Below the pieces are notes generated by a model. The model did not search any database and had not been told where the DNA came from. It saw nothing but the letters and a program-made list of their open reading frames with translations. Below are positions 26,655 through 36,077 of a stretch of 64,000 nucleotides of DNA, in pieces. Position numbers and translations under genes: made by a program. This DNA is from Mycolicibacterium boenickei. GTDB taxonomy: Bacteria; Actinomycetota; Actinomycetes; Mycobacteriales; Mycobacteriaceae. Every line of letters starts with the position of its first letter. Positions within the stretch are counted from its first letter, which is position 1. The stretch is from assembly GCF_010731295.1 (NCBI RefSeq), contig NZ_AP022579.1:1302001-1366000 (forward strand). The letters run 5' to 3'.

Positions 26655-28165
26655 GACACCGCTCGGCAGTTCGTCCCCGGTTCGGGTGGTGGGGGAGGCA
26701 GTGCGGTGACGGTCGGTGACGGCGCCGGAGTCGGGACCACGGGCCCCGGTGTCTCAGGTGCGGGGGTCTCGGGGGCTGGCGGCTCCCCGCTGGGCGTCGG
26801 CGTCGGGGCCGGGCTCGCACCGGGCGCGGGCGACGGCGACGGGGAAGGTGAGGGACTGGGCGCCGGGGTGGGCTTCGACGTCGTGGTCGCGGTGCGGGGG
26901 GCGCACACGGGCAGGACGGAGCTGCGGGCCAAGTCGTTTATCTGCTGGATGGCCTCGTCCTGGGTGCCGCCCGGCAGTCCGGCGCGTACCGAGGCCCGGG
27001 CCGAGGGACGCATGTCGTCGACCGCCATCAAGCGGCAGTCGAGCCGGCCGCGATCCTGGTCGGCGCTGATCAGCGACAGTTCGTTGCGGGCGTTGAGACA
27101 GCCCAGGCGGTAGGGCTCCTGCAGCGAGACGCCGAGAAAGGTGCCCTGCACCCCGCGCATGATGGACACGGTGCCCTCATGTTCGGCGACGTAATAGTTG
27201 TTGCGGATGATCTCCCGGCCGATGGCCAGCCCGCCGATGAGCACCAGCACCAGCAGCACCGCCGCGATGAGGATGCGGCGGCGCGACCGGGGCCGGCGAT
27301 CCGGCTCGGCCGGCTGGGGGACCACGCGTTTGGGTTCGTTGCGGCGGGGATTGAACGCCGAGGCCCGCCCGGCAGCCGTGTCCGGCGGTGCGCTCTGGTC
27401 GTCGTTCCCGGATACGGCGCCGGCCAGGATCGGCTGCGTCTGCCCGTAGTCGTAGTCGACGACATCGGCGACCACCACGGTCACGTTGTCCGGGCCGCCG
27501 CCGCGCAGCGCCAACTCGATCAGCCGGTCGGCGCTCTCGGCGACATCCTCGATCTGCAGGGCCTCGTGGATGGTCTCGTGGCTCACCGGGTCGGACAGGC
27601 CGTCCGAGCACAACAGGTAGCGATCACCGGCCTTGGCCTCACGCATGATCAAGGTCGGCTCGACCTCGTGACCGGTCAGCGCCCGCATGATCAGCGAGCG
27701 CTGCGGATGGCTGTGGGCCTCCTCGGCGGTGATACGACCTTCGTCGACCAGGGTCTGGACGAACGTGTCGTCCTTGGTGATCTGCGTCAGCTCGCCGTCA
27801 CGCAGCAGATAGCCCCGGGAATCGCCGATGTGGACCAGGCCCAGGCGGTTGCCTGCGAACAGGATCGCGGTGAGCGTCGTGCCCATGCCTTCGAGTTCGG
27901 GGTCGGCCTCCACGTGGGCCGCGATCGCGGCGTTGCCCTGCCCGACCGCGGTGTTGAGCTTGCCGAGCAGATCGCCGCCCGGCTCGTCGTCGTCGAGATG
28001 GGCCAGCGCAGCAATGACCAACTGGGAGGCCACTTCACCCGCGGCATGGCCACCCATGCCGTCGGCCAGCGCCAGCAGCCGCGCCCCGGCGTACACCGAG
28101 TCCTCATTGTTGGCGCGAACCAGCCCGCGATCACTGCGCGCGGCATATCGGAGAACGAGGGTCAT
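26651..28165 (-). CDS. pstP: PP2C-family Ser/Thr phosphatase PstP
   Basis: Sole PP2C partner of the mycobacterial Ser/Thr kinases. 504 aa: cytoplasmic PP2C domain (1-~240) with metal-binding Asp35 in ALADGMGGHA and the GDSRGYLL and CSDGLSD motifs; a juxtamembrane basic stretch (RRPRSRRR); one membrane helix (ILIAAVLLVLVLIGGLAIG, ~300-320); and an outer domain ending in a long Pro/Ser-rich tail with PSPSPSPSP runs. The tail is low-complexity and likely variable between species. ATG at 28165; stop overlaps rodA. Confidence 0.96.
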   Translation of the reverse strand: MTLVLRYAARSDRGLVRANNEDSVYAGARLLALADGMGGHAAGEVASQLVIAALAHLDDDEPGGDLLGKLNTAVGQGNAAIAAHVEADPELEGMGTTLTAILFAGNRLGLVHIGDSRGYLLRDGELTQITKDDTFVQTLVDEGRITAEEAHSHPQRSLIMRALTGHEVEPTLIMREAKAGDRYLLCSDGLSDPVSHETIHEALQIEDVAESADRLIELALRGGGPDNVTVVVADVVDYDYGQTQPILAGAVSGNDDQSAPPDTAAGRASAFNPRRNEPKRVVPQPAEPDRRPRSRRRILIAAVLLVLVLIGGLAIGREIIRNNYYVAEHEGTVSIMRGVQGTFLGVSLQEPYRLGCLNARNELSLISADQDRGRLDCRLMAVDDMRPSARASVRAGLPGGTQDEAIQQINDLARSSVLPVCAPRTATTTSKPTPAPSPSPSPSPSPAPGASPAPTPTPSGEPPAPETPAPETPGPVVPTPAPSPTVTALPPPPPEPGTNCRAVS

Positions 28166-28177
28166 AGTGTGTCTCGC

Positions 28178-28258
28178 GCTCCTCGCGTGCGCGGTATCGA
28201 ACCTGCTCCTCGCCTGCGCGGTGCCAGATCTGCTCCTCGCGTGCGCGGCGTCACGGAC
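28178..28258. repeat. Three tandem 27-bp repeats between pstP and fhaB
   Basis: Units at 28178-28204, 28205-28231 and 28232-28258. Each begins GCTCCTCGCSTGCGCGG (S = G or C) and is followed by ten variable bases. They fill most of the 85-bp gap and run into the last codons of fhaB. A repeat-based spacer or site for a DNA/RNA-binding factor is possible; no known element recognised. Confidence 0.8.
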
Positions 28259-28718
28259 GCAACTCGATTACCGTCTTACCGATTCGAACCGGTGTACCGA
28301 TCGAAACCCTTACCGCTGTTGTCACCTTCGCCCTGTCAAGGTATGTGCCGTTGGTCGATCCTAGGTCCTCGACGTACCACTCCGAACCTCGTGGCGAGAG
28401 ACGGGCGTGGCGCGTCGAAGCGTAATCATCGGTGAGCACAAGGGTGGAGTCGTCGGCACGGCCGATCAGCACCGGCTGGGCACCCAACGTGATGCGGGTT
28501 CCGGCCAGCGCGCCCTCGGTGACCACCAATTGCCGCGCGATATGGCGTCGGTCCCGGCTCGGGAGCAGGGAACCGCGGAGAGCCAATCCCCGGCGGACCA
28601 TCACCGCGCCCGTGGGCGCATAGATATCGGTCCGCAGGATGCGCAACACCGACCAGATGAACAGCCACAGCAGCAGGAGGAAACCGACGCGCGTCAGTTG
28701 CAGCACTAACCCCTGCAT
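28251..28718 (-). CDS. fhaB: FHA-domain membrane protein FhaB (FipA)
   Basis: 155 aa. Adapter that binds phosphothreonine on PknA/B-regulated division proteins (FtsZ-FtsQ contacts in M. tuberculosis). N-terminal membrane helix (VGFLLLLWLFIWSVLRIL), then an FHA domain with VLIGRADDSTLVL, DYASTRHARLS and DLGSTNGTYLD, covering the Arg, Ser and Asn phospho-binding residues. ATG at 28718 (MQGLVLQLTR) matches the known N-terminus; in-frame codons further up are not conserved. Confidence 0.95.
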   Translation of the reverse strand: MQGLVLQLTRVGFLLLLWLFIWSVLRILRTDIYAPTGAVMVRRGLALRGSLLPSRDRRHIARQLVVTEGALAGTRITLGAQPVLIGRADDSTLVLTDDYASTRHARLSPRGSEWYVEDLGSTNGTYLDRAKVTTAVRVSIGTPVRIGKTVIELRP

Positions 28719-28849
28719 CTGACGTCCTCTCCGTATCCGCCCCGCTGGCACCGCTCAGCTACCGTCGGCAACGTCACGATACTTGGACGCCGATCGCCGT
28801 GAGGGCGAAGCGGGGTGCTTGCCACTCAGGTGTGTCCGGTCTCAGACGC

Positions 28850-30289
28850 TCAGTGCACGCGCACGATGATCTCGGAGTGGCCCAGCCGGATCACGTCGCC
28901 GTCGGCCAGCTGCCACTCCTGCACCGGAGCGTTGTTCACCGTGGTGCCGTTGGTGGAGTTGAGGTCTGACAGCAACGCGACCTGCCCGTCCCACCGGATC
29001 TCCAGGTGCCGCCGCGACACCCCGGTGTCGGGGAGCCGGAACTGGGCGTCCTGACCGCGGCCGATCACATTGGCGCCCTCGCGCAGCTGGTAGGTACGAC
29101 CACTGCCGTCGTCGAGCTGAAGCGTGACCGCAGCGCCGCCTGCGGCATAGTCGCCGCCGCCGTAGCCGCCCTGCTGGCCGCCGTACCCCGGCTGACCCCC
29201 CTGCGGTGCGCCGTAGTCGCCGCCGTAGCCGCCCTGCTCGCCGTAACCGGGCTCGCCGTATCCGCCCTGCTCGGGGTAACCACCCTGCTGAGGCTCGGCG
29301 TAGCCGCGGCCGTAATCCTGCGGTTGGCCGTACTCCTGGCGCCCGTAGGGCTGACCGCCGCCGTAGCCGCCGCCCTGCTCGGGGTAGCCGCCACCCTGGC
29401 GCGGGTCCTGACGTCCGTAGTCGTACTCGCCGCCGCCGTACCCGGGCTGACCACCCGGCGCGGGCTGGCCGTAGCCGCCGCCCGGCTGGCCGCCGTAGCC
29501 ACGGTCATAACCGGCGCCCTGCTGGCCGCCGTACCCGGCGGGCGGACGCTGCTGCTCGTAAGACTGCGGGGGGTAGCCACCCTGGTCTGGATAACCGCCT
29601 TGATCCGGGTACCCACCCTGGTCCGGGTAGCCGCCCTGATCGGGGTACCCACCCCGGTCGCCGCCGGCGGGGTAGCCGCCGCGCTGAGGGGGGTAACCGC
29701 CCTGGTCCTGCGGGGGGTAACCGCCCTGTTCCGGCGGGTACTGGCCGCCGCGGGGATCGTCCTGCGGGTGGCCGTAGCGGTCGTCGTAATAGTCGTCGCC
29801 GGGCCGCCCTTGTCCCTGGCCGCCGCGGTAATTCGGGTTATCGGTCATAGGTGGTTCTCCTGATTCTGCGGTGAACGCATGGTCGCCTTGGGCTCGCGCG
29901 GATTCGCCAGCGGTCGAATCGGGGTTGACCGCGCCGTGTGCGCGGAACTGTCCGGTGTGCAAGTTCGGTGATTGCTCGAATCTAACGACCACATCACCAT
30001 ACGTTTGCCACCCCTGATCACGAATGAATCCCCCCAGATGCTTGGCGAACGCGGTCGAGGTCAGGTCAGTATCGGCGCTTACTTTCTGATAGTCAGTGCC
30101 ACTGAGCGTAATTACGTAGTCGTTCGGTGCCAAAACTTGTCCACCGGCCACGGTACGGGCTCGGGACTCGGCTTCCCGGTACAACGCCGTCTCTACTTCC
30201 TGGGGCACAATCGAGCCGCCGAAGACCCGGGCGAACGCATCGCCGACGGTTGACTCGAGTTTGCGTTCGATGCGGTCGACCAGACCCAT
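28850..30289 (-). CDS. fhaA: FHA-domain protein FhaA
   Basis: 479 aa. Substrate and reader of PknB; in M. tuberculosis it binds the phosphorylated pseudokinase domain of MviN and restrains peptidoglycan synthesis. N-terminal folded domain (DUF3662; [20 protein letters not shown], ~1-125), a long low-complexity middle (~140-390) made of Gly-Gly-Tyr-Pro repeats such as [12 protein letters not shown], and a C-terminal FHA domain ([20 protein letters not shown], then [10 protein letters not shown]). ATG at 30289 ([10 protein letters not shown]) chosen because it matches family N-termini. First gene of the leftward fhaA-fhaB-pstP-rodA-pbpA-pknA-pknB cluster. Confidence 0.95.
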   Translation of the reverse strand: MGLVDRIERKLESTVGDAFARVFGGSIVPQEVETALYREAESRARTVAGGQVLAPNDYVITLSGTDYQKVSADTDLTSTAFAKHLGGFIRDQGWQTYGDVVVRFEQSPNLHTGQFRAHGAVNPDSTAGESARAQGDHAFTAESGEPPMTDNPNYRGGQGQGRPGDDYYDDRYGHPQDDPRGGQYPPEQGGYPPQDQGGYPPQRGGYPAGGDRGGYPDQGGYPDQGGYPDQGGYPDQGGYPPQSYEQQRPPAGYGGQQGAGYDRGYGGQPGGGYGQPAPGGQPGYGGGEYDYGRQDPRQGGGYPEQGGGYGGGQPYGRQEYGQPQDYGRGYAEPQQGGYPEQGGYGEPGYGEQGGYGGDYGAPQGGQPGYGGQQGGYGGGDYAAGGAAVTLQLDDGSGRTYQLREGANVIGRGQDAQFRLPDTGVSRRHLEIRWDGQVALLSDLNSTNGTTVNNAPVQEWQLADGDVIRLGHSEIIVRVH

Positions 30290-30521
30290 GTCACCGCCCG
30301 CCTTTTCTCGTTGTCGTTCGTCGCCTCGGCACGGGCCACCCGTGCTCCCGCGTGTCGCTCTGGCCACACTGCTCACAAGCATGGTATCGGCCTGGTGCGG
30401 TTATGCGGGACCAACAGAACTCTGAGAATCCGATCGATGCAGGTCAGTGACCTGATCTAGATGAGCTTAAGGATTTTCTGACAATCTGACAGCACCCTGA
30501 TCGGCCTGCTGATCGGCCGGT

Positions 30522-30551
30522 TTGGGAACGACGCGCTCGCAGTGTTACGCT
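30522..30551 (+). promoter_or_regulatory. Promoter of tRNA-Leu
   Basis: TTGGGA (30522-30527), 18-bp spacer, TACGCT (30546-30551), with the tRNA starting 14 bp after the -10. Same -35 and spacing as the tRNA-Ile promoter in this window. Confidence 0.5.
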
Positions 30552-30564
30552 GCCTCGGTCATTC

Positions 30565-30647
30565 GGGCGAGTGGCGGAATGGCAGACGCGCTGGCTTCAG
30601 GTGCCAGTGTCCTTCGGGACGTGGGGGTTCAAGTCCCCCTTCGCCCA
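30565..30647 (+). tRNA. tRNA-Leu (CAG)
   Basis: 83-nt class II tRNA with a long variable arm. Acceptor 30565-30571 pairs with 30640-30646; discriminator A at 30647. Anticodon stem CTGGC/GCCAG with loop TTCAGGT gives CAG. Variable arm GTGTCCTTCGGGACGT folds as a stem. T-arm contains GGTTCAAGTCC. CCA not encoded. Confidence 0.96.
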
Positions 30648-30671
30648 CAGAAGCGGTTCTCACGAACTGCG

Positions 30672-30709
30672 ACGAAGGCCGCGGACTCAACAGAGTTCGC
30701 GGCCTTCGT
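30672..30709 (+). terminator. Strong intrinsic terminator after tRNA-Leu
   Basis: 17-bp stem (30672-30688 with 30693-30709, one G-U pair) with an AACA loop, followed by GTTTGT. One of the most stable hairpins in the window; it ends only 27 bp before the GTG of the next gene. Confidence 0.85.
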
Positions 30710-30736
30710 GTTTGTCGGGGCATAGATACTGACGTC

Positions 30737-31540
30737 GTGCCTTCAGAACTGACAGCGCCCGACGGCACCGAACTGGTTCTGGACGCGACGGGCGATGGGC
30801 CACCGGTCGTGTTCGTTCACGGATCCAACGGCGGCCTGGATTCGTGGGACGCGGTCGGTGAGCATCTCTCCGGCTATCGGATCGTGCGCTACGCCCGCCG
30901 CAATCACTCGCCGAGTGGGGCCGGCCGGTCACCGAACCGGTACGCCACCGAGGCGGCCGATCTGCGCTGTGTGCTGAATTCGGTGCCTGTCGCCGCGGGG
31001 GAGAAGGTCCACGTCGTCGGCGGTTCCTACGGCGCCTCGGTGGCCCTTCACGCCGCGTTGGCCGACGCCGATCGGATCGCCTCGCTGGCGTTGTTCGAGC
31101 CGCCGTTGCTGTTGTCGGGGCCCCACCTGTTACCCGTTCTCGAGCGCTTCCGGCGGTTCTGCGGGGAAGGCCGCTATATAGAAGCACTCGCAGTTTTCGC
31201 CCGCGAGGTTGCGCGCGTCCCCGCCGAGGTGATCGAAGGGACGCCGATCGAGATGCCGAGTGAAGAATTCGGCCGAACCGTGACGCGCTCTGCGGGTGCG
31301 GATCTGGAAGCGATGGCGCACGACGGACAAGACATCGACCGTTGGGCCGCCATCGAGCTGCCGGTGTTGTTGATGCAGGGTGGCTTGAGCTGGTCACCAC
31401 TTCCGGAAGGCATGGACCGCCTGGCCGAGGTGATCCCGCACGCGCAGCGGGTCACCTGGCCCGACCAGTCCCACTTCGCGACCGCGATGGCGCCCGAACG
31501 AGTTGCCGACGCCCTCGGACGCTTCTTCGCCACGGTGTGA
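30737..31540 (+). CDS. Alpha/beta hydrolase
   Basis: 267 aa. Oxyanion-loop motif VFVHGSNGG near residue 30, nucleophile elbow GGSYGAS (Ser), late catalytic His in WPDQSHFA near the C-terminus; the acid residue was not assigned. Fold family is clear, substrate is not. GTG at 30737 is used because reading further upstream enters the tRNA-Leu terminator; no clear ribosome-binding site is seen, and an internal start is possible. The stop abuts the convergent rfbA stop with no gap. Confidence 0.82.
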   Translation: MPSELTAPDGTELVLDATGDGPPVVFVHGSNGGLDSWDAVGEHLSGYRIVRYARRNHSPSGAGRSPNRYATEAADLRCVLNSVPVAAGEKVHVVGGSYGASVALHAALADADRIASLALFEPPLLLSGPHLLPVLERFRRFCGEGRYIEALAVFAREVARVPAEVIEGTPIEMPSEEFGRTVTRSAGADLEAMAHDGQDIDRWAAIELPVLLMQGGLSWSPLPEGMDRLAEVIPHAQRVTWPDQSHFATAMAPERVADALGRFFATV

Positions 31541-32407
31541 CTACTTGCGTGCCAACAGCTCCAACAGATAGTCGCCGTAGCCGGACTTGGGCAGCTCGTT
31601 GGCGCGGGCGGCCAGCTGCGCATCGTCGATGTAGCCCGCCCGCCACGCGATCTCTTCCGGTACACCGATTTTCAGGCCCTGGCGGCGTTCGATGGTGCGC
31701 ACGAAATCGCTGGCATCGAGCAGTGAGTCGAAGGTCCCGGTGTCCAGCCACGCGGTCCCGCGGGCCAGCACCTCGACCGAGAGCCGGCCCTGCTTGAGGT
31801 AGGTCTGATTGATCTCGGTGATCTCGTACTCACCGCGCGCCGACTTGCGCAGCGATCGCGCTATCTCGATGACGTCGTTGTCGTAGAAGTACAGCCCCGG
31901 CACGGCGTACTGGGACTTGGGTACGGCCGGTTTCTCCTCGAGGGACAGGGCGGTTCCGTCGGGGCCGAACTCGACGACGCCGTAGGCCGCCGGGTCGGCC
32001 ACCCAGTACGCGAAAATCGCTCCGCCGCTGACGTTCTGGAAACGGCGCAGGCTGGTGCCCAAGCCCGGGCCGTAGAAGACGTTGTCGCCCAGCACAAGTG
32101 CCACCGAATCGGTGCCGATGTGCTCGGCGCCGATCATGAACGCCTGGGCCAGCCCCTCGGGCTGCTGTTGGGCGGCGTAGCTCAGGTTCACGCCGAACGC
32201 CGAGCCGTCACCCAAGAGGCGTTGGAACGCCGGGGCATCGGTGGGCGTGGTGATCACCAGGATGTCGCGGATCCCCGCCATGATCAGGGTCGACAGCGGG
32301 TAGTAGACGAGCGGTTTGTCGTAGACCGGCAGTAGCTGCTTGCTGACACCCGTGGTGATCGGATGCAGCCTGGTGCCGGATCCGCCGGCCAGAAGAATTC
32401 CGCGCAT
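31541..32407 (-). CDS. rfbA: Glucose-1-phosphate thymidylyltransferase RmlA
   Basis: Makes dTDP-glucose from dTTP and glucose 1-phosphate, first step to dTDP-rhamnose for the mycobacterial arabinogalactan linker. 288 aa, same length as M. tuberculosis RmlA. Signature GGSGTRLHP loop (residues ~8-16), [30 protein letters not shown] with the catalytic Asp, EEKP and [18 protein letters not shown] at 32407 (MRGILLAGG) chosen over an ATG four codons upstream. The location near oriC, away from rmlB/C, differs from what I recall for M. tuberculosis, so it may be a second copy. Confidence 0.94.
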   Translation of the reverse strand: MRGILLAGGSGTRLHPITTGVSKQLLPVYDKPLVYYPLSTLIMAGIRDILVITTPTDAPAFQRLLGDGSAFGVNLSYAAQQQPEGLAQAFMIGAEHIGTDSVALVLGDNVFYGPGLGTSLRRFQNVSGGAIFAYWVADPAAYGVVEFGPDGTALSLEEKPAVPKSQYAVPGLYFYDNDVIEIARSLRKSARGEYEITEINQTYLKQGRLSVEVLARGTAWLDTGTFDSLLDASDFVRTIERRQGLKIGVPEEIAWRAGYIDDAQLAARANELPKSGYGDYLLELLARK

Positions 32408-32461
32408 GACGCCCGTCACCCTATCGCGCCGGTATCGGCGGCCTCGTCCGAATCAGCCGCG

Positions 32462-33256
32462 TCAACGCAGCAGGTAGGAGGTCATCGACAGCGATCCGTA
32501 GGCGTAGCCGGTGACGAGGGTGTCGACCGTGCCAGCGGAATCCGCTGCGGCACCGGCGAGCCCGGCGAAGTACAGCATCGGGATGAAGTGGTCCGGGGTG
32601 GGAACCGCGGCCGCGTAGTCCCGATGCGCCTCCAGGGTGAGGACGTCGGCGGGGGAGTGGGTGAGCTGTTCGCGGGCGGCGTCGTCAAACCGGCGGGCCC
32701 AGTCGAAACCGTCCTCGGGCTGCGCCGGGTCCATGCCGGCGAGGTTGTGCACGATGTTGCCGCTGCCCACGATCAGCACACCGCGCTCACGCAGCGGCGC
32801 CAGCTTCGCCCCGAGTTGCAGGTGGTAGGAGGCCGGTTCGTTGGCGTTGATCGCCAGTTGCACAACGGGTATGGAGGCGTCGGGGAAGGCGTGCACCAGT
32901 ACCGACCAGGTGCCGTGATCGATACCCCAGCTGTCCACGTCGGCACCCACCCAGGTCGGGTGCACCACGTCGCTGACCTCCTCGGCCAACTCCGGGAGTC
33001 CCGGTGCCGGGTACCGGACCTCGAACAGCTCATGCGGAAATCCGTAGAAGTCGTGAATGGTGCGCGGGTGCGGCATCGCGGTGACCGCGGTGGCGTTGAT
33101 GTACCAGTGCGCACTGATCACCAGGATGGCCCGGGGCCGGGGCACGGCCTGCCCGAAACCACGCCAGGCCGTGGTGAAGCGGTTGGACTCGAGCGCGTTC
33201 ATCGGGCTGCCGTGGCCGATGAACGCCGCGGGCATCGGGGCTGACGCTGGACCCAT
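32462..33256 (-). CDS. DODA/YgiD-type extradiol ring-cleavage dioxygenase
   Basis: 264-aa LigB-fold non-heme metal dioxygenase, related to 4,5-DOPA extradiol dioxygenase. Conserved histidines: AAFIGHGSPMNAL near the N-terminus, VISAHWYI, SWGIDHGTWSVLVH, and TPDHFIPMLY. Ends GYAYGSLSMTSYLL as in the family. ATG at 33256; an ATG seven codons later is possible. Lies 9 bp after the nitroreductase gene and 54 bp before rfbA on the same strand. The true aromatic substrate is unknown. Confidence 0.88.
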   Translation of the reverse strand: MGPASAPMPAAFIGHGSPMNALESNRFTTAWRGFGQAVPRPRAILVISAHWYINATAVTAMPHPRTIHDFYGFPHELFEVRYPAPGLPELAEEVSDVVHPTWVGADVDSWGIDHGTWSVLVHAFPDASIPVVQLAINANEPASYHLQLGAKLAPLRERGVLIVGSGNIVHNLAGMDPAQPEDGFDWARRFDDAAREQLTHSPADVLTLEAHRDYAAAVPTPDHFIPMLYFAGLAGAAADSAGTVDTLVTGYAYGSLSMTSYLLR

Positions 33257-33265
33257 GAATGAAGC

Positions 33266-33907
33266 CTAGGTCGCCGGGTTGTCCCAGTGGTCCAGCCAGA
33301 CCAGCTCGCTGAGCGGACGGCGGCGCACCGGGCCGTGGGATCCGCGCGGCCAGCCCACCACGACATGGCCGGCCAGCATCCAGTCCTCGGGCACCCCGAC
33401 GGCCGCGCGCAGCAGCTGTTCACCGCCGTAGGAGGCCCAGCTGGTCAGGCAGGCACCCAGTCCCTGGGCCCGGGCGGCCAGCAGGAAGTTCTGCATGGCC
33501 GGAAAGATGGACCCGCCGAGCAGTAGTTCCGAGGCGGTGGGGAAGCGCTGCTGGGTGAACAGCACGGAGGTGAACTCGCCTGCCCGGTCGTGCAATTCGT
33601 AGGTGGCGCGGTTGGTTCTGGCGCGCCGGCTGGTGTCGTCCTCGGCCGGTCGCGTCATGCCGTAGACCGGTTCGATGACCGCGAGCGCCTGGGCTGCGGC
33701 CTTGGCCACGACGGCACGTTGCTCGGCCGAGCCGAGCACCACGAACCGCCAGGCTTGCGCGTTCGCTCCCGATGGCGCCCACGCCGCGGCCTGCAGGCAG
33801 CGGGTCAGCGTCGCGTCGTCCACCGGTTCGCTGGTGAACCGCCGGATGGTCCGCGATGTCGACATCACTTCCCACACGTCGTTGCTGGTGGAGCGGGCAG
33901 GGGACAT
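33266..33907 (-). CDS. Nitroreductase-family flavoprotein
   Basis: 213 aa, FMN-dependent NAD(P)H nitroreductase fold. Seen: the FMN-phosphate Arg-rich start STSRTIRRFTSEPVDD, WAPSGANAQAWRFVV, the LLGGSIFPAMQNFLLAARAQG dimer helix in two parts and GLGACLTSW. ATG at 33907 has GGAGG four bases upstream. First gene of a leftward run nitroreductase-dioxygenase-rfbA; divergent from the Fn3-like/GAP1/GTPase operon across 121 bp. Confidence 0.88.
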   Translation of the reverse strand: MSPARSTSNDVWEVMSTSRTIRRFTSEPVDDATLTRCLQAAAWAPSGANAQAWRFVVLGSAEQRAVVAKAAAQALAVIEPVYGMTRPAEDDTSRRARTNRATYELHDRAGEFTSVLFTQQRFPTASELLLGGSIFPAMQNFLLAARAQGLGACLTSWASYGGEQLLRAAVGVPEDWMLAGHVVVGWPRGSHGPVRRRPLSELVWLDHWDNPAT

Positions 33908-34028
33908 GTCCCTCCTCAGATCGCGATCCATCCGATGTGCCGACCATATGTGGTGTTGCGCAACCCCTGGCATCCACGTGACCCACCATGTCGCGGTGAC
34001 CAAGCCGCTGCTGCGGTAGCGTTTCCGA

Positions 34029-36077
34029 GTGTGCAGGCCAGTGTCGGTCTACACACCTCAGGAGTTCGCGCTGTTCGAGCTGCCGGAGCACGTGACGCGC
34101 AGCGATCACGTCCGGCGGGGATTTGGTGTTCTGATGCCCGATCTGTATCCCGTCGACGATCCCGACGACGCGGATCCCCGGTTGGCACCGTTGCTGGCCT
34201 GGCGTCAGCAACTGGTCGATTCCGGCGCGGTCGCGGCGCGCAGTTTCAAAGAGGCGCACCTGCGTCTGGTGCTCCGGTCCGGACGCACCGAGGTAGAGCA
34301 GATCCGGGAGATGCTGCCGGGGTCGGTGGCCGAACACGCCGACGAGATGGCCCGCCTGCTTGCCGAGCTCGAGGCCGGGGCGCCGGTCAATCCGCCGGTC
34401 AGTCCGCCGGAGCCGGCGGTGCCCGCTGCCGATGACGTGCACGCCATCGCGTTCCGCCACGACACGGCGCGGCCCGGCGTCGTGGATCTCAGCTGGCCGG
34501 ACTACCAGGCCAACGGGGGAGTGGTGCTGTACCGGGTGGTCAGCGCCGACGACCGGGCGCCGAAGTCCCCGGAGAACGCCGACCTCGTCGCGGCGACACC
34601 GCTGTCGGCGGCAAGCGACGACCGGGCGATGACCGGTCCGGTGCGCTACTACCAGGTGTGGGTCATCACCGGGACGTCGCGAGCGGACGCCCTGAGCACC
34701 CGACCGGTGCTCTATGCCAGTGGCGTATTGGTCGCCCCGGTCAGCGACATGACGATTCGTGAGGACAACGGCCTGGTCATGGGGAAGTGGACGGCGCCGC
34801 CCGCGGCGAGCTCCGTGCACGTGTACCGCATTCCGGCCGACGATGCGGCGGACGAATCCGGGATCGACGAGTCGCGGTACCGGATCCTGGCCGATGGCGA
34901 GCACCGGACCGGTTTCGTCGACTCCGGAGCGGCCCGGGGGATGCGGTACCGCTACCGGGTGCGCTGCGCCGTCGAGGTCGACGGGGTCGTGCGGCTTTCC
35001 GAGCCCGCCGACGCCGACATCGAAGTCTCGGCGGTGCTGGCCGCGGTCACCGATATCAGCGTCGACACCGGTTTCGACGGTGAGACGTTCGACGTGTCCT
35101 GGGCCGCTCCCGGAGCCGAGGTGGCGATCTACCTCAGCCAGACGGGTCCGAGTGCCGGCGGTGTCTCCACCGAGCTCCCCGAGAACGCACTGGAACAGGT
35201 AGGCCTGACGCCGGACCTGCGGTTGCGGCAACCGGTGACGGATCAGGCTCAACCCGATGGCAGCCACCGCACGCTGATGGCCGGGGTGGCCTGGCCGCGG
35301 GGCTGGAGCCGGGCCTACGTCACGCCGGTGACGATCCTGGCGGGGCATGCCGTGCTCGGCCGCACCGTGTCGGCGGTGCGCACCGGCACCATCCGCGACA
35401 TCGAGCTGGTCGAGTACTGCAACAAGCAGGTACTGACGTTCGAGTGGCCGGACGGCGCCGCCGGTGTGGTGGTGACCTTGGCGGCCACGGGCCATGATCC
35501 CCGGGCCGGCCTCACCGGCAGATCGTTCGAGATCTCGCTCGAGGACTACGAGAAGTACGGCGGCATGCACCTGACCGGGGCGCTTCCGGTGGGTGGATGC
35601 TCGCTGCACCTGGCGCCGGTGGCGTTCTCCGGCGGACGCCGGGTGACGGGGCCGGTGGCCAGCATCGAGTACCCGGGCATGCTGCGGCTGCAGTACGCGG
35701 TGCGAATCGGGCGCGACCCCAATGGTTTTCCCACCACGGCGACTGTCGCCGTGCGATCCGAACACGACGTGCCCGGCTCGCCTTCGTTCGTGTTGGTGAA
35801 CAATCCTCAGCGCATGCCGTTGAGTGTGCACGACGGCCAGCCGGTCGATGTGGCGCCGCTGGACGCGCAGGGACAGCTGGCCGACCAGCCGTCCAAGCAG
35901 CTGCGTTGGACGGCGCTGACCGCGTCCGGCACCGGCGAGCTGTGGGCCGCGAACGTCAGTGGCCTGCACGGCTGGATCCGGCTGTTCCTCAACATTCCGG
36001 ATCCGGCGCAGCTGCGCACTGTGGCCTTGCTGGACCCGCCGGTGCAGACCCTGCAGCTCACCACGACGGTGTTATGA
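34029..36077 (+). CDS. Fn3-like repeat protein of a GAP1/GTPase operon
   Basis: 682 aa (GTG 34029; GTG 34041 would give a start MSVYTPQEF and is equally possible). Residues ~1-115 are helical and acidic, with no signal peptide or membrane segment. After a Pro-rich linker (~120-135) come about six beta-sandwich repeats resembling fibronectin type III domains; each has a Trp in an early strand and a Y-x-Y/V-x-V late strand, for example YYQVWVITGTS and RYRYRVRCAVEVDG. Stop overlaps the next start by four bases (ATGA), so it is translationally coupled to the GAP1 gene. Likely a cytoplasmic multi-domain scaffold or effector. Exact domain family not recognised with certainty. Confidence 0.72.
   Translation: MCRPVSVYTPQEFALFELPEHVTRSDHVRRGFGVLMPDLYPVDDPDDADPRLAPLLAWRQQLVDSGAVAARSFKEAHLRLVLRSGRTEVEQIREMLPGSVAEHADEMARLLAELEAGAPVNPPVSPPEPAVPAADDVHAIAFRHDTARPGVVDLSWPDYQANGGVVLYRVVSADDRAPKSPENADLVAATPLSAASDDRAMTGPVRYYQVWVITGTSRADALSTRPVLYASGVLVAPVSDMTIREDNGLVMGKWTAPPAASSVHVYRIPADDAADESGIDESRYRILADGEHRTGFVDSGAARGMRYRYRVRCAVEVDGVVRLSEPADADIEVSAVLAAVTDISVDTGFDGETFDVSWAAPGAEVAIYLSQTGPSAGGVSTELPENALEQVGLTPDLRLRQPVTDQAQPDGSHRTLMAGVAWPRGWSRAYVTPVTILAGHAVLGRTVSAVRTGTIRDIELVEYCNKQVLTFEWPDGAAGVVVTLAATGHDPRAGLTGRSFEISLEDYEKYGGMHLTGALPVGGCSLHLAPVAFSGGRRVTGPVASIEYPGMLRLQYAVRIGRDPNGFPTTATVAVRSEHDVPGSPSFVLVNNPQRMPLSVHDGQPVDVAPLDAQGQLADQPSKQLRWTALTASGTGELWAANVSGLHGWIRLFLNIPDPAQLRTVALLDPPVQTLQLTTTVL

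Noticed and set aside
29006..29863. Hydrophobic-looking plus-strand frame (Val/Ala/Leu-rich) opposite fhaA
   Set aside because: Produced by the Gly-Tyr-Pro-Gln repeats of FhaA read backwards; looks like membrane protein but has no start signal.
33420..35969. 849-codon open frame on the minus strand opposite the Fn3-like gene and the nitroreductase
   Set aside because: Arg/His-rich composition typical of an antisense frame in GC-rich coding DNA; the plus-strand frame has coherent domains and translational coupling to the GAP1 gene.
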